This document shows positions 55,701 to 64,000 of a stretch of DNA of 64,000 nucleotides, piece after piece. Position 1 is the stretch's first letter. Each line of letters begins with the position of its first letter. The notes beneath the pieces were generated by a model, which saw nothing but the letters and a program-made list of their open reading frames with translations, searched no databases and had not been told where the DNA came from. The DNA lies in assembly GCF_025370935.1 (NCBI RefSeq), contig NC_133474.1, positions 14,663,581 to 14,727,580 of the forward strand, read 5' to 3'. Source of the stretch: Choristoneura fumiferana (taxonomy: Eukaryota; Arthropoda; Insecta; Lepidoptera; Tortricidae). The position numbers were made by a program, and so were the translations under genes.

Positions 55701-58700
55701 TTACAAGTGTTTCTATAGGTATTTAAAATTGAAATCTTTCGGGTGCTGGCTAGATAATTATTTATTTCACTTTTTAGCCGACTTCAAAAAAGGAGGAGGT
55801 TAACAATTCGGTTTATTTATGTTTGTTACCTCTGAACTCCGTCATTTAGGTATGAATCGATTAGAAACTTTTTTTTCGTTCGTACAGGAATGCCTTGAAT
55901 TAGGTCCCATAAGCACCAAATCAGGATCTGATGATTGAGTCTTAAGGAAATCGAAGGAACTCTTTAAATAATATTGTAGGGACACCTATGGTAATTTCGA
56001 TATGTTTAGTAGTAACTCATGCATTTGCTCTTGAAAATCATCATTTGGTGAACTGTAACTGATGTTGAAGACCACATTTGACCAACGGGAGCTACTACTC
56101 AATAACAAGTACTTCACAGGTTGCATTTCAATTACTTTAAGACAGCAATTTATGCTCGTCGTAATGCATATGTTGAAATGGAACAGGTGATGAAGCAAGA
56201 GCTTTCCATAATAATGAACGTCTCTTCTCTGCATCGGAAAAAGCAATCTTTCGTAAAAGATGATGAGCAGTTGACATTAAACTACTATTGTATCTTAGAT
56301 TATTTACACAAAAAGAGTTCAAAAAAAATTATAAATAAAATTAACCGACTACAAAAGCCATGAAAATAATTTTCTAACAGTCTGAAGTCGGTGCCTCAGC
56401 AAGAGCCAGCAGGAGTGATTGAAGCCCAATACATACATAGTGAATATTTAGGTGAGATAGACCTATAAATCCGCTCTTGCTATCTCGTGCTGAGGCACCG
56501 ACTTCAGACTGGTAGAAAATTATTTTCATGGTTTTTTTGTAGTCGGTTCAATTTTTTGTTATAATTTTTTTGTCATTTAATTCGTAATGGACTACTATTA
56601 TTATTATATGGGGTATATCATGCTTATTTTTAATATTTTTTGGATAAAGTAAGAGAACTGGCGGTAAAGAGTATTCCACTTTACTCCTATTGCAATTTAA
56701 TTCCCGTAAAGGATTGCCTCCAATTTCGTAGCCGCTTCTATTCTGGAAATGAAGCTAAGCGATATAAGAAATGTTCTCGAGAGAAATTTTATGCACTCTA
56801 CCTACAAAAGCGATAATTTTGAATACTGGACCTCGGCCGGTTCTATAATAATTCTGCTACACCAGATCATGCTCCTCACTGTGTTCATCGCGTTCCCTCG
56901 ATGTTGCCGTTACCAGCCACTAACTGCTCGATTCATTCTGAAGCCCTTTGACTTTTGCGCAAAAACTGATATTAGGGGAGCCCCCACCACTCTTCAAGTA
57001 CCTATCTGACAGCACAAAGCCTCATTTAGACGGCGCGAGAAATATTGTACCAGTTGCGGTACATTATTGTCGATGATCAACCATTTGATTTGGTGTATCG
57101 TTGATGACAACCAGATAGCAGAGTGGTTAGAACATGACTACGAAGCTTGAGGTCCCGTGTTCGATGCCTGGTCGAGGCATGTAAAAGACTAATGTCTTTT
57201 CTTGTGTATTGGCCATTTAATACCTATCTAGTTAACTATGTTTTATCTAATTAAGTATGTTTTATCCATAAAACAAGCTTTACTTACTTTGCGACTATGT
57301 AGGTTAATTGGTGGCAAGTGTCCCGTGGTACTTATATTTATTTACATATCCAGACCCACCCGGCCCCTCGATGTAAAAGAGTCAGAGTTTGGCTTGACAT
57401 GTTTCGGGCTAATCGTAGCCTTCCCTCCCGGAGCACATGCCAAGCTGGTGGTGATGGTGAGTGAGTACTGACCTGTATGTATGTATGTGTGTTTCTTCAT
57501 GTCTGATTTCTGATGGAACCGCTTGCCGCAGTACTGGCAAGGGTACGGCCGGGTGTCCGAGTGGATGAGCAGGTGCGTGGACAGCGTGCTGGACCGCTTG
57601 AAACACTTGCCGCACTGTTTGCACTGCAACAAAGAAGATGGCGTCACTCATAAAGGTTTACCTTAATATGTAGTCACAAGTATCTAACTGTTGTTATGTA
57701 AAGCACTTTAAGCAATCAGGTACTTTGCTCATCTGTGATCTTATAGCTACGTCTATGCAACAGTTGAGCTGCATGAAGCAGCTTCTCCACCTCCAAAGCA
57801 CAAACACACACACTCCACTCCACAGTGTTGCAAAGACGTATAGCACGGGTGAGCAAAGTAATTGTTTATAGTTCATTGATATGGACTCCCGCAAAGTAAC
57901 ACCTGATTTAATCCATATTTAATATTATAAATGCGAAAGTGTGTGTGTTTGTGCAATTGTCTGTTTGTATGTTTCACGTCAAAACGGAGCGACGGATCGA
58001 CGTGATTTTTGACATAGAGATAGTTTATGGGCCAGAGAGTGACATAGGTTACTATTTATCCCGGAAAAATGTACGACAGTACAGTTCCCAAGGGAACAGC
58101 GCCCGATAACCGAATTCCACGCGGGTGAAGCCGCGGGCAAAAGCTAGTAAATAAATAAATAAGGTAGCGTAATGTTCATTATTTCTATTAGAATCCTAGA
58201 AAAAATTACAAAACCCCTAACTACGCCAAAATACTCGTCTATTATCAAAATTACGAATAAGTGAGACCGCCTCTACCTTATTTTCTTGCTTATCTGCTCT
58301 TTGTCAGCCAAAAGGTTGTCGACCCCGGCTTAAGACACAAAATCTCATTTATTTGTGACGGAAGCTATATTATAAAATTACTGGAGTCGAAAAATAGCTC
58401 GGAACTTTGAGATCTGGAGAAACAAATTTTGGCGGTTAAATGGAGTTTTAAAGTTCACTTGGAAATTTTATTTTTTCACTGCACCAAGGTAGCAGAATTA
58501 AGAATTTGACATTAATTTCAGTTTGACACTACGTATTCCTGAGAACAAAAGCCTTGACAGACGGATGGACAGATAGGCAGACAGATGGAACAAAGTGATT
58601 TTTTAAGGTTCGGAACACTAACTTTATTTACAAGTTCCATTCATAGTGACTCTATCTCCGTCACTATATAATTACTAACTAGATTTTGGGAATTTGGCCT

Positions 58701-61700
58701 ACAAATAGTCAATTATAATAGCTACAAACTTATTTTCAGGATTTTTTTTTAATTCCTACGGGATGGGATAAGGGATAAATAAGCGTCATGTGTGTTTAAT
58801 GCAACAAGACCACACCTCCGTAATAATAATTATTGGACTTTTCAGGTAGCTACAGAAAATGGGTGATTGATTACAACAGCTAAAAATTGTTTCAGCGATA
58901 AAAAGAAAAGAGGATTATTTTAAACTAACAGCCTAGCTGTAGTTGTTATCCAACCTATTAAGGATAATTTTTAGAAGTGTACCAAAAGGCATTTCTGGAA
59001 TTTCCCGTGAAGTAGAAAACCGGAGTGCACTAAAAATTTTGGCTGCGCGGACGAAGTCGCGGGCGATTGGTAGAATATGTAGTTTTTTTATAAATACATA
59101 GTAAATAATCATGTCAGGTTTTTTCCGTGCGCTGATACACAGCACATTATAAATAAGTTAATTATTTATTTGGCGAGCGCTCCGTCCGCGCCGACAGCAT
59201 TCGTCAGTCGCGGCGGTGACAGCCCGCCATGTACTAATTACAGGCCGCACCCCGTCGTATTCTTTGATTTCTTCCAACAATCTATGAAACTTTTTTTCTA
59301 CCCAGTAATTAATTCATATCAACGGGTTATTACTTGTATTTTACACGTAGAGAAGGAACTCGATGCCCGCCAATGTCGAATTAAAAATGATGAGGGCTTT
59401 TCACTGAAGTTCGTCCGCTATTATTAAGTCATGAATTCATCGGTAGTGTTTAAGTCTAACTCAAATAGATTTTTCGGATTTTTAGTGGGATTAAAAAACA
59501 TTGCGCAAGTATATTAAAGCTTCGTAAGTACCTAGTTTGACAATGGGGAGTGGATGAAAAGCTCATATCAACTTCTATGGGCGTATACATTAGATAAGAT
59601 TTTTATAAAAATATGGCTCTGTCCGTTGGAGGACAATTTTGTCAGTGTCTAGTAGGTGTTGCCGTTGTACGGTAGAAAAATTCTAGAAAAACCGGGCGTA
59701 CACATGAAAAACAGGGTCGGTATTCGGTCCGCAGGTACTAATACTCTTTGTCGGCCCGGTAAAGAGGTCAGCTGTCAAAACGATCTAGTCAAAGACACAT
59801 ACCTAAATTCTTTTTTAATGTTTTTTATTCTGGACTAAGGAACAACCCGTAACCGACCGGACTGTCGTAATTTGACGGTAAAGAAAACTTTCATTTTTTA
59901 AAATTAATTGATGCTACTTACAAATCTGTTTTTATCTTCTGTTAATTACAAAGGTTATTCCTATTGATATAAAAAGTTTCAAGCGTTTCAAAATTTTTCA
60001 GACATTCCCCATTGTTTTCAATTGGGTGATGTTTACATGTTTTCATAGTCACGTACCTAAGTAGAACAAATTCGACTGAGTTGCGTCATGTTTCTAACCG
60101 GTGCTATACTCAAATGAATATAAATTCTTAGCAAACAAATTCCTGCCCGTGTTACTACCGAATTGTTCGTTCTGTAATAGACAAAAGCTTTTCTTTAGAT
60201 TTATTTGAACAGATGTATTCGGTATGCCATGGAATAATTTTGTCATTTTACTGGTGTTTGCTCAAACCTCATTCTTGTGAAATAAATCCGGATCTCGTGG
60301 TGGTGTTTCGTTGTGTTGTACTTAGCTTTTAAAATTGTTCTTATGAATAACGTTTTTATTTTAATTAAGGCTGTTCAATTTAAACGTCGTCACCGTAGTT
60401 AACCTCTTTGTTACCACTACCACTTATACTAAATATATTCTACTTGTTAGGTAGAGTAAGTAAAGGCTTTAATATTAAGGTGCCTATGTCATATCACGGA
60501 GGTGCCAAAATCTCATAAAACCCGAGTCTATAATCATCAGATTGCCAAGATTACGTACATGTTTTATAAACGTGTGAAACTTTAATCAGAAATCGATGAA
60601 GCCGCTAGCTTTGTTAGCTTGATTGCGTTAATGATTGGTGTAATGAGCGAGTTGCGGGTTATAATCGGGCGGTTAGCGGGGAGGCTCGGGCGCAGGCGCG
60701 GGCGCGGGTGACAGTTGGCAGGGCAGCTGCCTGCGCTCGCGCTTCACAAAAACTGTTACTTTTTTGGTCGCCTTTTTATGCAGTCGATGCACTCTTATAA
60801 ACAACACAGGTGCTAGGGGATGAATGTCCACATATGGTTAAGTATAGTTTTATACACTCAATCGGATTCCTTCGATGAGTACAGTTACAGGTACGTGTTA
60901 TTTTAACCGTTAGGTTTGATTTTTAACCGAAATAAAAAAAAGGGGTTCTCAGTGTGTCCTGTATTCAGACGACCAGATGGCCTAGTGGTTAGAGAACCTG
61001 ACTACGAAGCTTGAGGTCCCGGGTTCGATTCCCGTGTCGGGGCAGATATTTGTATGAAAAATATGAATGTTTGTTCTCGGGTCTTGGGTGTTTAATATGT
61101 TATTTATTTATATCAGTTATGTATTGGTACGAGTATTACAGTAGTTTACGGTCGGCTTTGTGTTCGAGCTCGCCTCGCCTTCAGAAGGAGTCACGGATTG
61201 GCTCAAAATTTGCCGCGTATTTGTCGACTATTAATGCATATAAACTGTGTACCTATTTTAACAATGACGATATATTGAAATAAATTGTGAACAATGAATA
61301 AACTAAATATCTACTGTTTCAACCGATCATAACAGACATCTATTGTTTAGCTGTAAATAACCTACCTACTCATCAGTTCTTACTGGATAAACCCCTTCCC
61401 CCTCATTTAGTATCTCTACCATACCTAAGGCACGCTCTATCACTTTGTTCTACAGCAAGTGTTAATTGATTAAGTGCCTCGTTAGGCGGCAATGAGAGGC
61501 ACGCGAGTGCCACGCGCTGCTCGCAGCGCGGGCGCCTCGCAGCCACGCGCACGCGCCGCTACATCCTACTAATATTATAAGTGTTTGTGTGTTACTTTTT
61601 CACGCTGAAACGGCTAGGTTGATTTGGGTTGTATATGTATATAGCTATTTAGTATCAAAAATAAAATAGGTACTTTTATTCGGCATCCGAATAATAGGTA

Positions 61701-63398
61701 TAAACGCGTAAAATCCCGAAATATGAACCGCTAAGTCTATACCTTCCGCCGCCTAACTTTGCCTAAAAGTTCATTGCCACGACTAGTACCACACAAAATC
61801 TATAAAGGTATAATTCCAATAATTGAATAGGTACTATACCGTTAAGCGATTCGAACACAATCCGGGAGTAACGTAAAGACGTCGCATAAAAAATGTATCT
61901 TTAAAACGCGTCAAAACTGAGTATTAAGTAATGAACTTTGAGGCAGATTTATATTGCGCGTGGTATAGGGACAGCGTTTTAAACGGGTGCAAAAGTAAAT
62001 GCAGGTGAGACCACAATGTAATTTTTAGGTATTTCCGGAATTTTAATTCAACTGCTAGATCTAGTGGTTTGCGAGAGCGAAGCCGCGGGTAAAGGCTAGT
62101 AGTACGGACTAATACGAGCTTTCACGCTCATGTATAATGTCAATGTGGCAAAAGGACAAACAAATATTTAGTTAACATAAGTTTAACACTTAATTTTGGT
62201 TAATGGGGTAAATTTTTGCATGCGTATTCTGACGGGTCGGCTCCGTATATCGAGCTGAGCGCTGCATACTCAGCGCCGCGCGCCGAATGAATGCCGCCAC
62301 TTAATTTAATGATAAAGTGTGGAACATAGTGAGTGGCGTTGAAACATGTTTATCGGCGTATGACACAAGGTAATTATTCCTCCAATTATATTCCGCTTCG
62401 CTGTGATATTAAAACTTGGAATTTTGATTAAAACCGATGCGGATTTTTAAAATGGCAACGTAGAAAAAACGAAAAGTACAAAAACGAGAAGACGAGCTAT
62501 TGGTGGCCGCAGCAGCGCGACTCGTTCCGTGCACGACTACTTATTAAGACAAGGGCAGTTTTTTGCTATTTGATTTGTTAAAGAGGCTAAAACGGGCTAC
62601 TGGTTTGCTATTTAAAAACACTTCGAACGGAAACTGGACAGTTACTTTACTGGTTATTCTGGACCCACAGGATGTGTGTTTGCTGATTTCAAAGCTGCCC
62701 ACTGATGATTTTGTGCGACTAAAGCAAAATAATTGGGCGTCTGCAGAGTAATTACACGAATAGGTACATGACATTAATTGACAAATTATGCCTATTTTAT
62801 ACATATTAAATATAACGAAGTATAAATTTGTGAAAATTATGAACATTAACATAGAAATAGGGTTGGTATAAATAATACTGTAGGACCAAAATAGGCAAAT
62901 AGTGGACAGTTCTAAAATCATAAGTTATAATTTTAAAACTTTCGCCTATTATAATTTATAACTAGGTACCAGCACAGAATAAGTAATAGTACAAATACCA
63001 GGTTCTATACAACCCTCTATGTAGTAATAATTTATTCATTCATTCAATTCAAACAATATTGTTTCTCCACTAGGTGTAAATCACAAGTCTTACCTGAAAG
63101 GACTTTTCGGTCCGATTTTCACTTTTACTGATGAGAGAGAAGCTGTGGTCGGTTGGTGGTTGAAGCATGGGGTAGGAGAGGAGCGAGGGCGCCGACGGAC
63201 AGCGGCAGGGGTCAGCGCTGGGCGGGCGCTCGTCGGGGCTGCGGCTGCGCTTGACCAGCTCCAGCGGCGCCTCGTCCTGGCGCCCCGGGGCCCCCGGGGA
63301 CCCCGCGCCGGGTCCTCGCTCGCGCTCGCACGCGCTACCCGGCGACCAGATCTGCCTGTTCTTCGTTGATAGGTTTAGCGGCAGCTCCTCCTCGTCAT
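49723..63398 (-). CDS. sens: Senseless / GFI1 zinc-finger transcription factor, 3' exons (5' end outside window)
   Basis: Three minus-strand exons in phase: 63398-63094, 57623-57473 and 49979-49723. The first is an N-terminal region rich in Gly, Pro, Ser and Arg with LPLNLSTK, ending in RTEKSFQ. The second starts at CKQCGKCFKRSSTLSTH and ends within the linker at HTYIHTG. The third begins GEKPHKC and ends with ILTN and TGA. Four C2H2 fingers follow one another: CKQCGKCF..H.LIH, CQYCGKRF..H.YIH, CVVCSKAF..H.RKH and CGLCDKAF..H.DSQH, with the order and linkers (SDTRPYP, TGEKPHK, TGYKPFS) of GFI1/Senseless. Those proteins repress or co-activate transcription in sensory-organ precursor and blood lineages, and in Drosophila sens is needed for peripheral nervous system precursors. 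The exon at 63398 requires one base from an upstream exon, so the start with the SNAG region is beyond 64000. The tail after the last finger is about 27 residues. Introns of 7.5 and 5.5 kb are full of repeats. Confidence 0.95.
50149..50410 (+). mobile_element. Non-LTR retroposon 3' end with A-rich tail, in sens intron
   Basis: CTACCACCATCTTGCTCGCT and TGCCGTGAAGCAGCAGTGCT are shared with 63900-64000; GTTGGCAACGCATCTGCAAT, TGGTGTTGCAGATGTTTATG and ACCATCAGGAGACCC are like 16680-16790. Ends in AATAATAAAAAAAA. Confidence 0.75.
50662..50770 (-). mobile_element. Helitron-like 3' end plus GGTTCCGTA fragment
   Basis: On the minus strand the end reads GCGAAGCCGGGGCGGGTCGC before TAG, then T. Next to it on the plus strand lies AAAACGGCCAAGTGCGAGTC and AAGGGTTCCGTACC, an end of another dispersed family. 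Confidence 0.55.
51780..52050. other. Non-repetitive GC-richer block inside the sens intron
   Basis: The stretch is distinctly less AT-rich than its surroundings and is not seen elsewhere in the window. An open frame of 83 residues on the minus strand has no domain. It could be a cis-regulatory segment of sens or an unrecognised repeat. Confidence 0.35.
52550..52750. mobile_element. Foldback part of the AACCGACTTC family
   Basis: AAAATAATTTTCTACTAGCT and TTGAAGTCGGTGCCTCAGCA at left, mirrored by GGCACCGACTTCAAGCTACT and AGAAAATTAATTTC at right. The loop GATTGAAGCCCAATA is shared with 56410-56440. Confidence 0.82.
52760..54640. other. Sens intron, no feature apart from simple sequence
   Basis: AT-rich with a (CATA)n run at about 52865-52885 followed by the CTCCTTTTTTTGAAGTTGG end of the AACCGACTTC family. 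Nothing else is recognised. Confidence 0.5.
54642..54669. repeat. (GT)14 microsatellite
   Basis: Uninterrupted GT dinucleotides, about 14 units, in the sens intron. Confidence 0.97.
55780..56570. mobile_element. AACCGACTTC-family element, complete on the left
   Basis: Starts AGCCGACTTCAAAAAAGGAG, contains GTTACCTCTGAACTCCGTCA and ends with the foldback pair around GTCTGAAGTCGGTGCCTCAG / GAGGCACCGACTTCAGAC and TTGTAGTCGGTTCAA. The interior 55850-56110 is shared with 5320-5545 and 12060-12170. Frames of 80-86 residues within are part of the repeat. Confidence 0.75.
57108..57235 (+). mobile_element. tRNA-derived SINE, degenerate
   Basis: CCAGATAGCAGAGTGGTTAG and ACTACGAAGCTTGAGGTCCC with GTGTTCGATGCC in B-box position, matching the element at 60969-61110. 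It lies in the intron just downstream of the second listed sens exon. Confidence 0.72.
57690..57915. mobile_element. Family A MITE, copy in sens intron
   Basis: Ends with TTCATTGATATGGACTCCCG and AAAGTAACACCTGATTTAAT like 7040-7080; inner CTCCACCTCCAAAGCACAAA resembles the other copies. Its left edge lies about 70 bp upstream (gene sense) of the sens finger-1 exon. Confidence 0.72.
57921..58147 (+). mobile_element. Helitron-like non-autonomous element
   Basis: ATATTATAAATGCGAAAGTG at the start; the 3' end is GCGGGTGAAGCCGCGGGCAA, then AAGCTAG before T. GCGG-GTGAAG-CCGC forms a short hairpin about 10 nt before CTAG, as expected for Helitrons. Closest to 39307-39515. Confidence 0.78.
58150..59560. 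other. Sens intron, mostly unassigned
   Basis: Only a decayed Helitron-like end is seen near 59035-59065 (GCGGACGAAGTCGCGGGCGA). No coding or RNA gene. Confidence 0.45.
59570..59790 (+). repeat. Dispersed repeat with GCGTACACATGAAAAACAGG
   Basis: TCAGTGTCTAGTAGGTGTTG and GCCGTTGTACGGTA are complementary to 24120-24190, and GAAAAACAGGGTCGGTATT recurs in the NGDN/TM9SF4 spacer at about 26505-26530. Confidence 0.7.
60650..60760. other. GC-rich block with an E-box in the sens intron
   Basis: GGGCGCAGGCGCGGGCGCGG and the following bases are far above local GC. It contains a CAGCTG E-box at 60724-60729. A similar GC-rich stretch is at 61480-61560. Possible regulatory DNA; not proven. Confidence 0.35.
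60969..61110 (+). mobile_element. tRNA-derived SINE
   Basis: ATGGCCTAGTGGTTAGAGAA (A box) and GGGTTCGATTCCCG (B box) about 45 nt apart. The body GCAGATATTTGTATGAAAAA and TTATTTATTTATA tail follow. The tRNA-like head lacks intact acceptor pairing. Confidence 0.83.
61568..62099 (+). mobile_element. Helitron-like element with a nested TA MITE
   Basis: Start AATATTATAAGTGTTTGTGT; 3' end GCGAAGCCGCGGGTAAAGGC then TAG before T. The MITE at 61740-61965 sits inside. Confidence 0.68.
61740..61965. mobile_element. TA-flanked MITE, second copy of 16965-17192
   Basis: Inverted relative to the first copy. Ends TACCTTCCGCCGCC and GCGCGTGGTA, both bordered by TA (61738-61739 and 61966-61967). Internal GCCTAAAAGTTCATTGCC is identical in the two copies. 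Confidence 0.83.
62100..63093. other. Sens intron next to the N-terminal exon
   Basis: Short GC-richer patches at 62225-62300 and 62490-62540 without repeats elsewhere in the window. Overlapping frames on both strands at 62544-62921 have no domain and no splice support. Nothing can be assigned. Confidence 0.4.
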
Positions 63399-63892
63399 CT
63401 GCAAAAAAAGATCTCGTTAGCGACCGTTCTTCACGGTAGTTTGGATAAAGTCAACAGAGTCACAGCGGACGTCTGTAAGGCGAACAAATCACTTCAGGTG
63501 TGCAATGTTTGTAGATTAACTGCGTCATAGTAGGTAAAGTAATATTTTTTTTTATAGAATATAATAGAATAGAATATATTTGAAGTCACATTTTTAACGT
63601 TCTGTTTAACACACAATAATATTTTTACGTGGAAACTGTGGTGACCCATTCTGTATTATTGCACAAGTAAATATTTAAGCGAATGAACGACGTTCATTTG
63701 ATTTTGTATAGTGGTAGGTATGTAAGTACAGGTCATTACAAGTAGAGTTTTTATTAAAATTTAACTTTACTTTTACATGTGGACTAACCATAATTAATTT
63801 CTAAGAAAAATAAGTATAAAAATAAATCTAAGTTTATCGTATTTAATTATAACGTTTAAAATTAGTGAGTGCACCTTCTTAAAGTAAAAGTT

Positions 63893-64000
63893 GCATGTGG
63901 TAGGACCTTGTCCGGGCGGATTGCTACCACCATCTTGCTTGCTAATCCTGCCGTAAAGCAGCAGTGCTTGCAGTGTTGCGTTTCGGCGTCGAGAGTAAGA
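63893..64000 (+). mobile_element. Non-LTR retroposon fragment cut by the window edge
   Basis: TAGGACCTTGTCCGGGCGGA and ATCTTGCTTGCTAATCCTGC match 50150-50265 closely. It is truncated at 64000. Confidence 0.72.

Noticed and set aside
56121..56363. 80-residue frame
   Set aside because: Located within the AACCGACTTC-family repeat.
60969..61042. tRNA-like sequence with good A and B boxes
   Set aside because: Acceptor ends do not pair and a SINE body follows; matched by a second copy at 57108.
62544..62921. 125-residue minus-strand frame and overlapping 62-residue plus-strand frame
   Set aside because: AT-rich composition, no motif, located in the sens intron without splice signals in phase with sens.
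63145..63439. Two plus-strand frames rich in Ala, Arg and Ser
   Set aside because: They are the antisense of the GC-rich sens exon at 63094-63398, which has splice phase and family support.

Overview
This 64 kb window is nuclear DNA from a moth or butterfly (Lepidoptera). The sequence is AT-rich, has short introns with GT..AG junctions, and is crowded with palindromic MITEs, tRNA-derived SINEs, Helitron-like ends carrying CTAG, and non-LTR retrotransposon fragments of a kind typical of lepidopteran genomes. The species cannot be named from the sequence alone. I see no bacterial, viral, CRISPR or genuine tRNA/rRNA gene content.

Six protein-coding genes are supported, all by splice-phase-consistent exon chains or single ORFs. 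From left to right: (1) RSPH10B, a MORN-repeat radial-spoke-head protein, + strand, 11 exons, 9762-19964; (2) a CFAP95/C9orf135-like axonemal protein, + strand, 3 exons, 21397-23792; (3) neuroguidin (NGDN, Sas10/Utp3/C1D family), - strand, 2 exons, 24764-25884; (4) TM9SF4, a nine-pass endosomal/Golgi protein, + strand, 9 exons, 27264-31955; (5) a carbonyl-reductase-like short-chain dehydrogenase, + strand, intronless, 34676-35509; (6) senseless/GFI1, a four-zinc-finger transcription factor, - strand, three 3' exons at 49723-63398, with its 5' end beyond the right edge.

The first two genes are tandem, same-strand axoneme genes, presumably expressed in sperm and ciliated sensory cells. NGDN and TM9SF4 diverge from a shared 1.4 kb region that holds four copies of one palindromic MITE. 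The rest (1-9.7 kb, 35.5-49.6 kb and the sens introns) is mostly repeats. Two reverse-transcriptase fragments stand out: a 5'-truncated jockey/CR1-like LINE at 1.07-2.58 kb, and an RTE-like LINE at 45.3-46.4 kb with a frameshift, an in-frame stop and a 10-bp target-site duplication.

The most informative structure is the nesting of mobile elements. A hAT-type MITE with a perfect 8-bp duplication carries two later insertions, and the matching empty site lies 13 kb away in this same window. A 1.8 kb inverted repeat has an insertion in only one arm. A perfect 75-bp-arm palindrome is made of two head-to-head SINE fragments. A hairpin MITE sits two bases past the sens stop codon. I did not find a clearly new gene system; the best leads are the MITE hairpins at gene borders, the unusual N-terminus of RSPH10B and a candidate CtBP-binding motif in sens.
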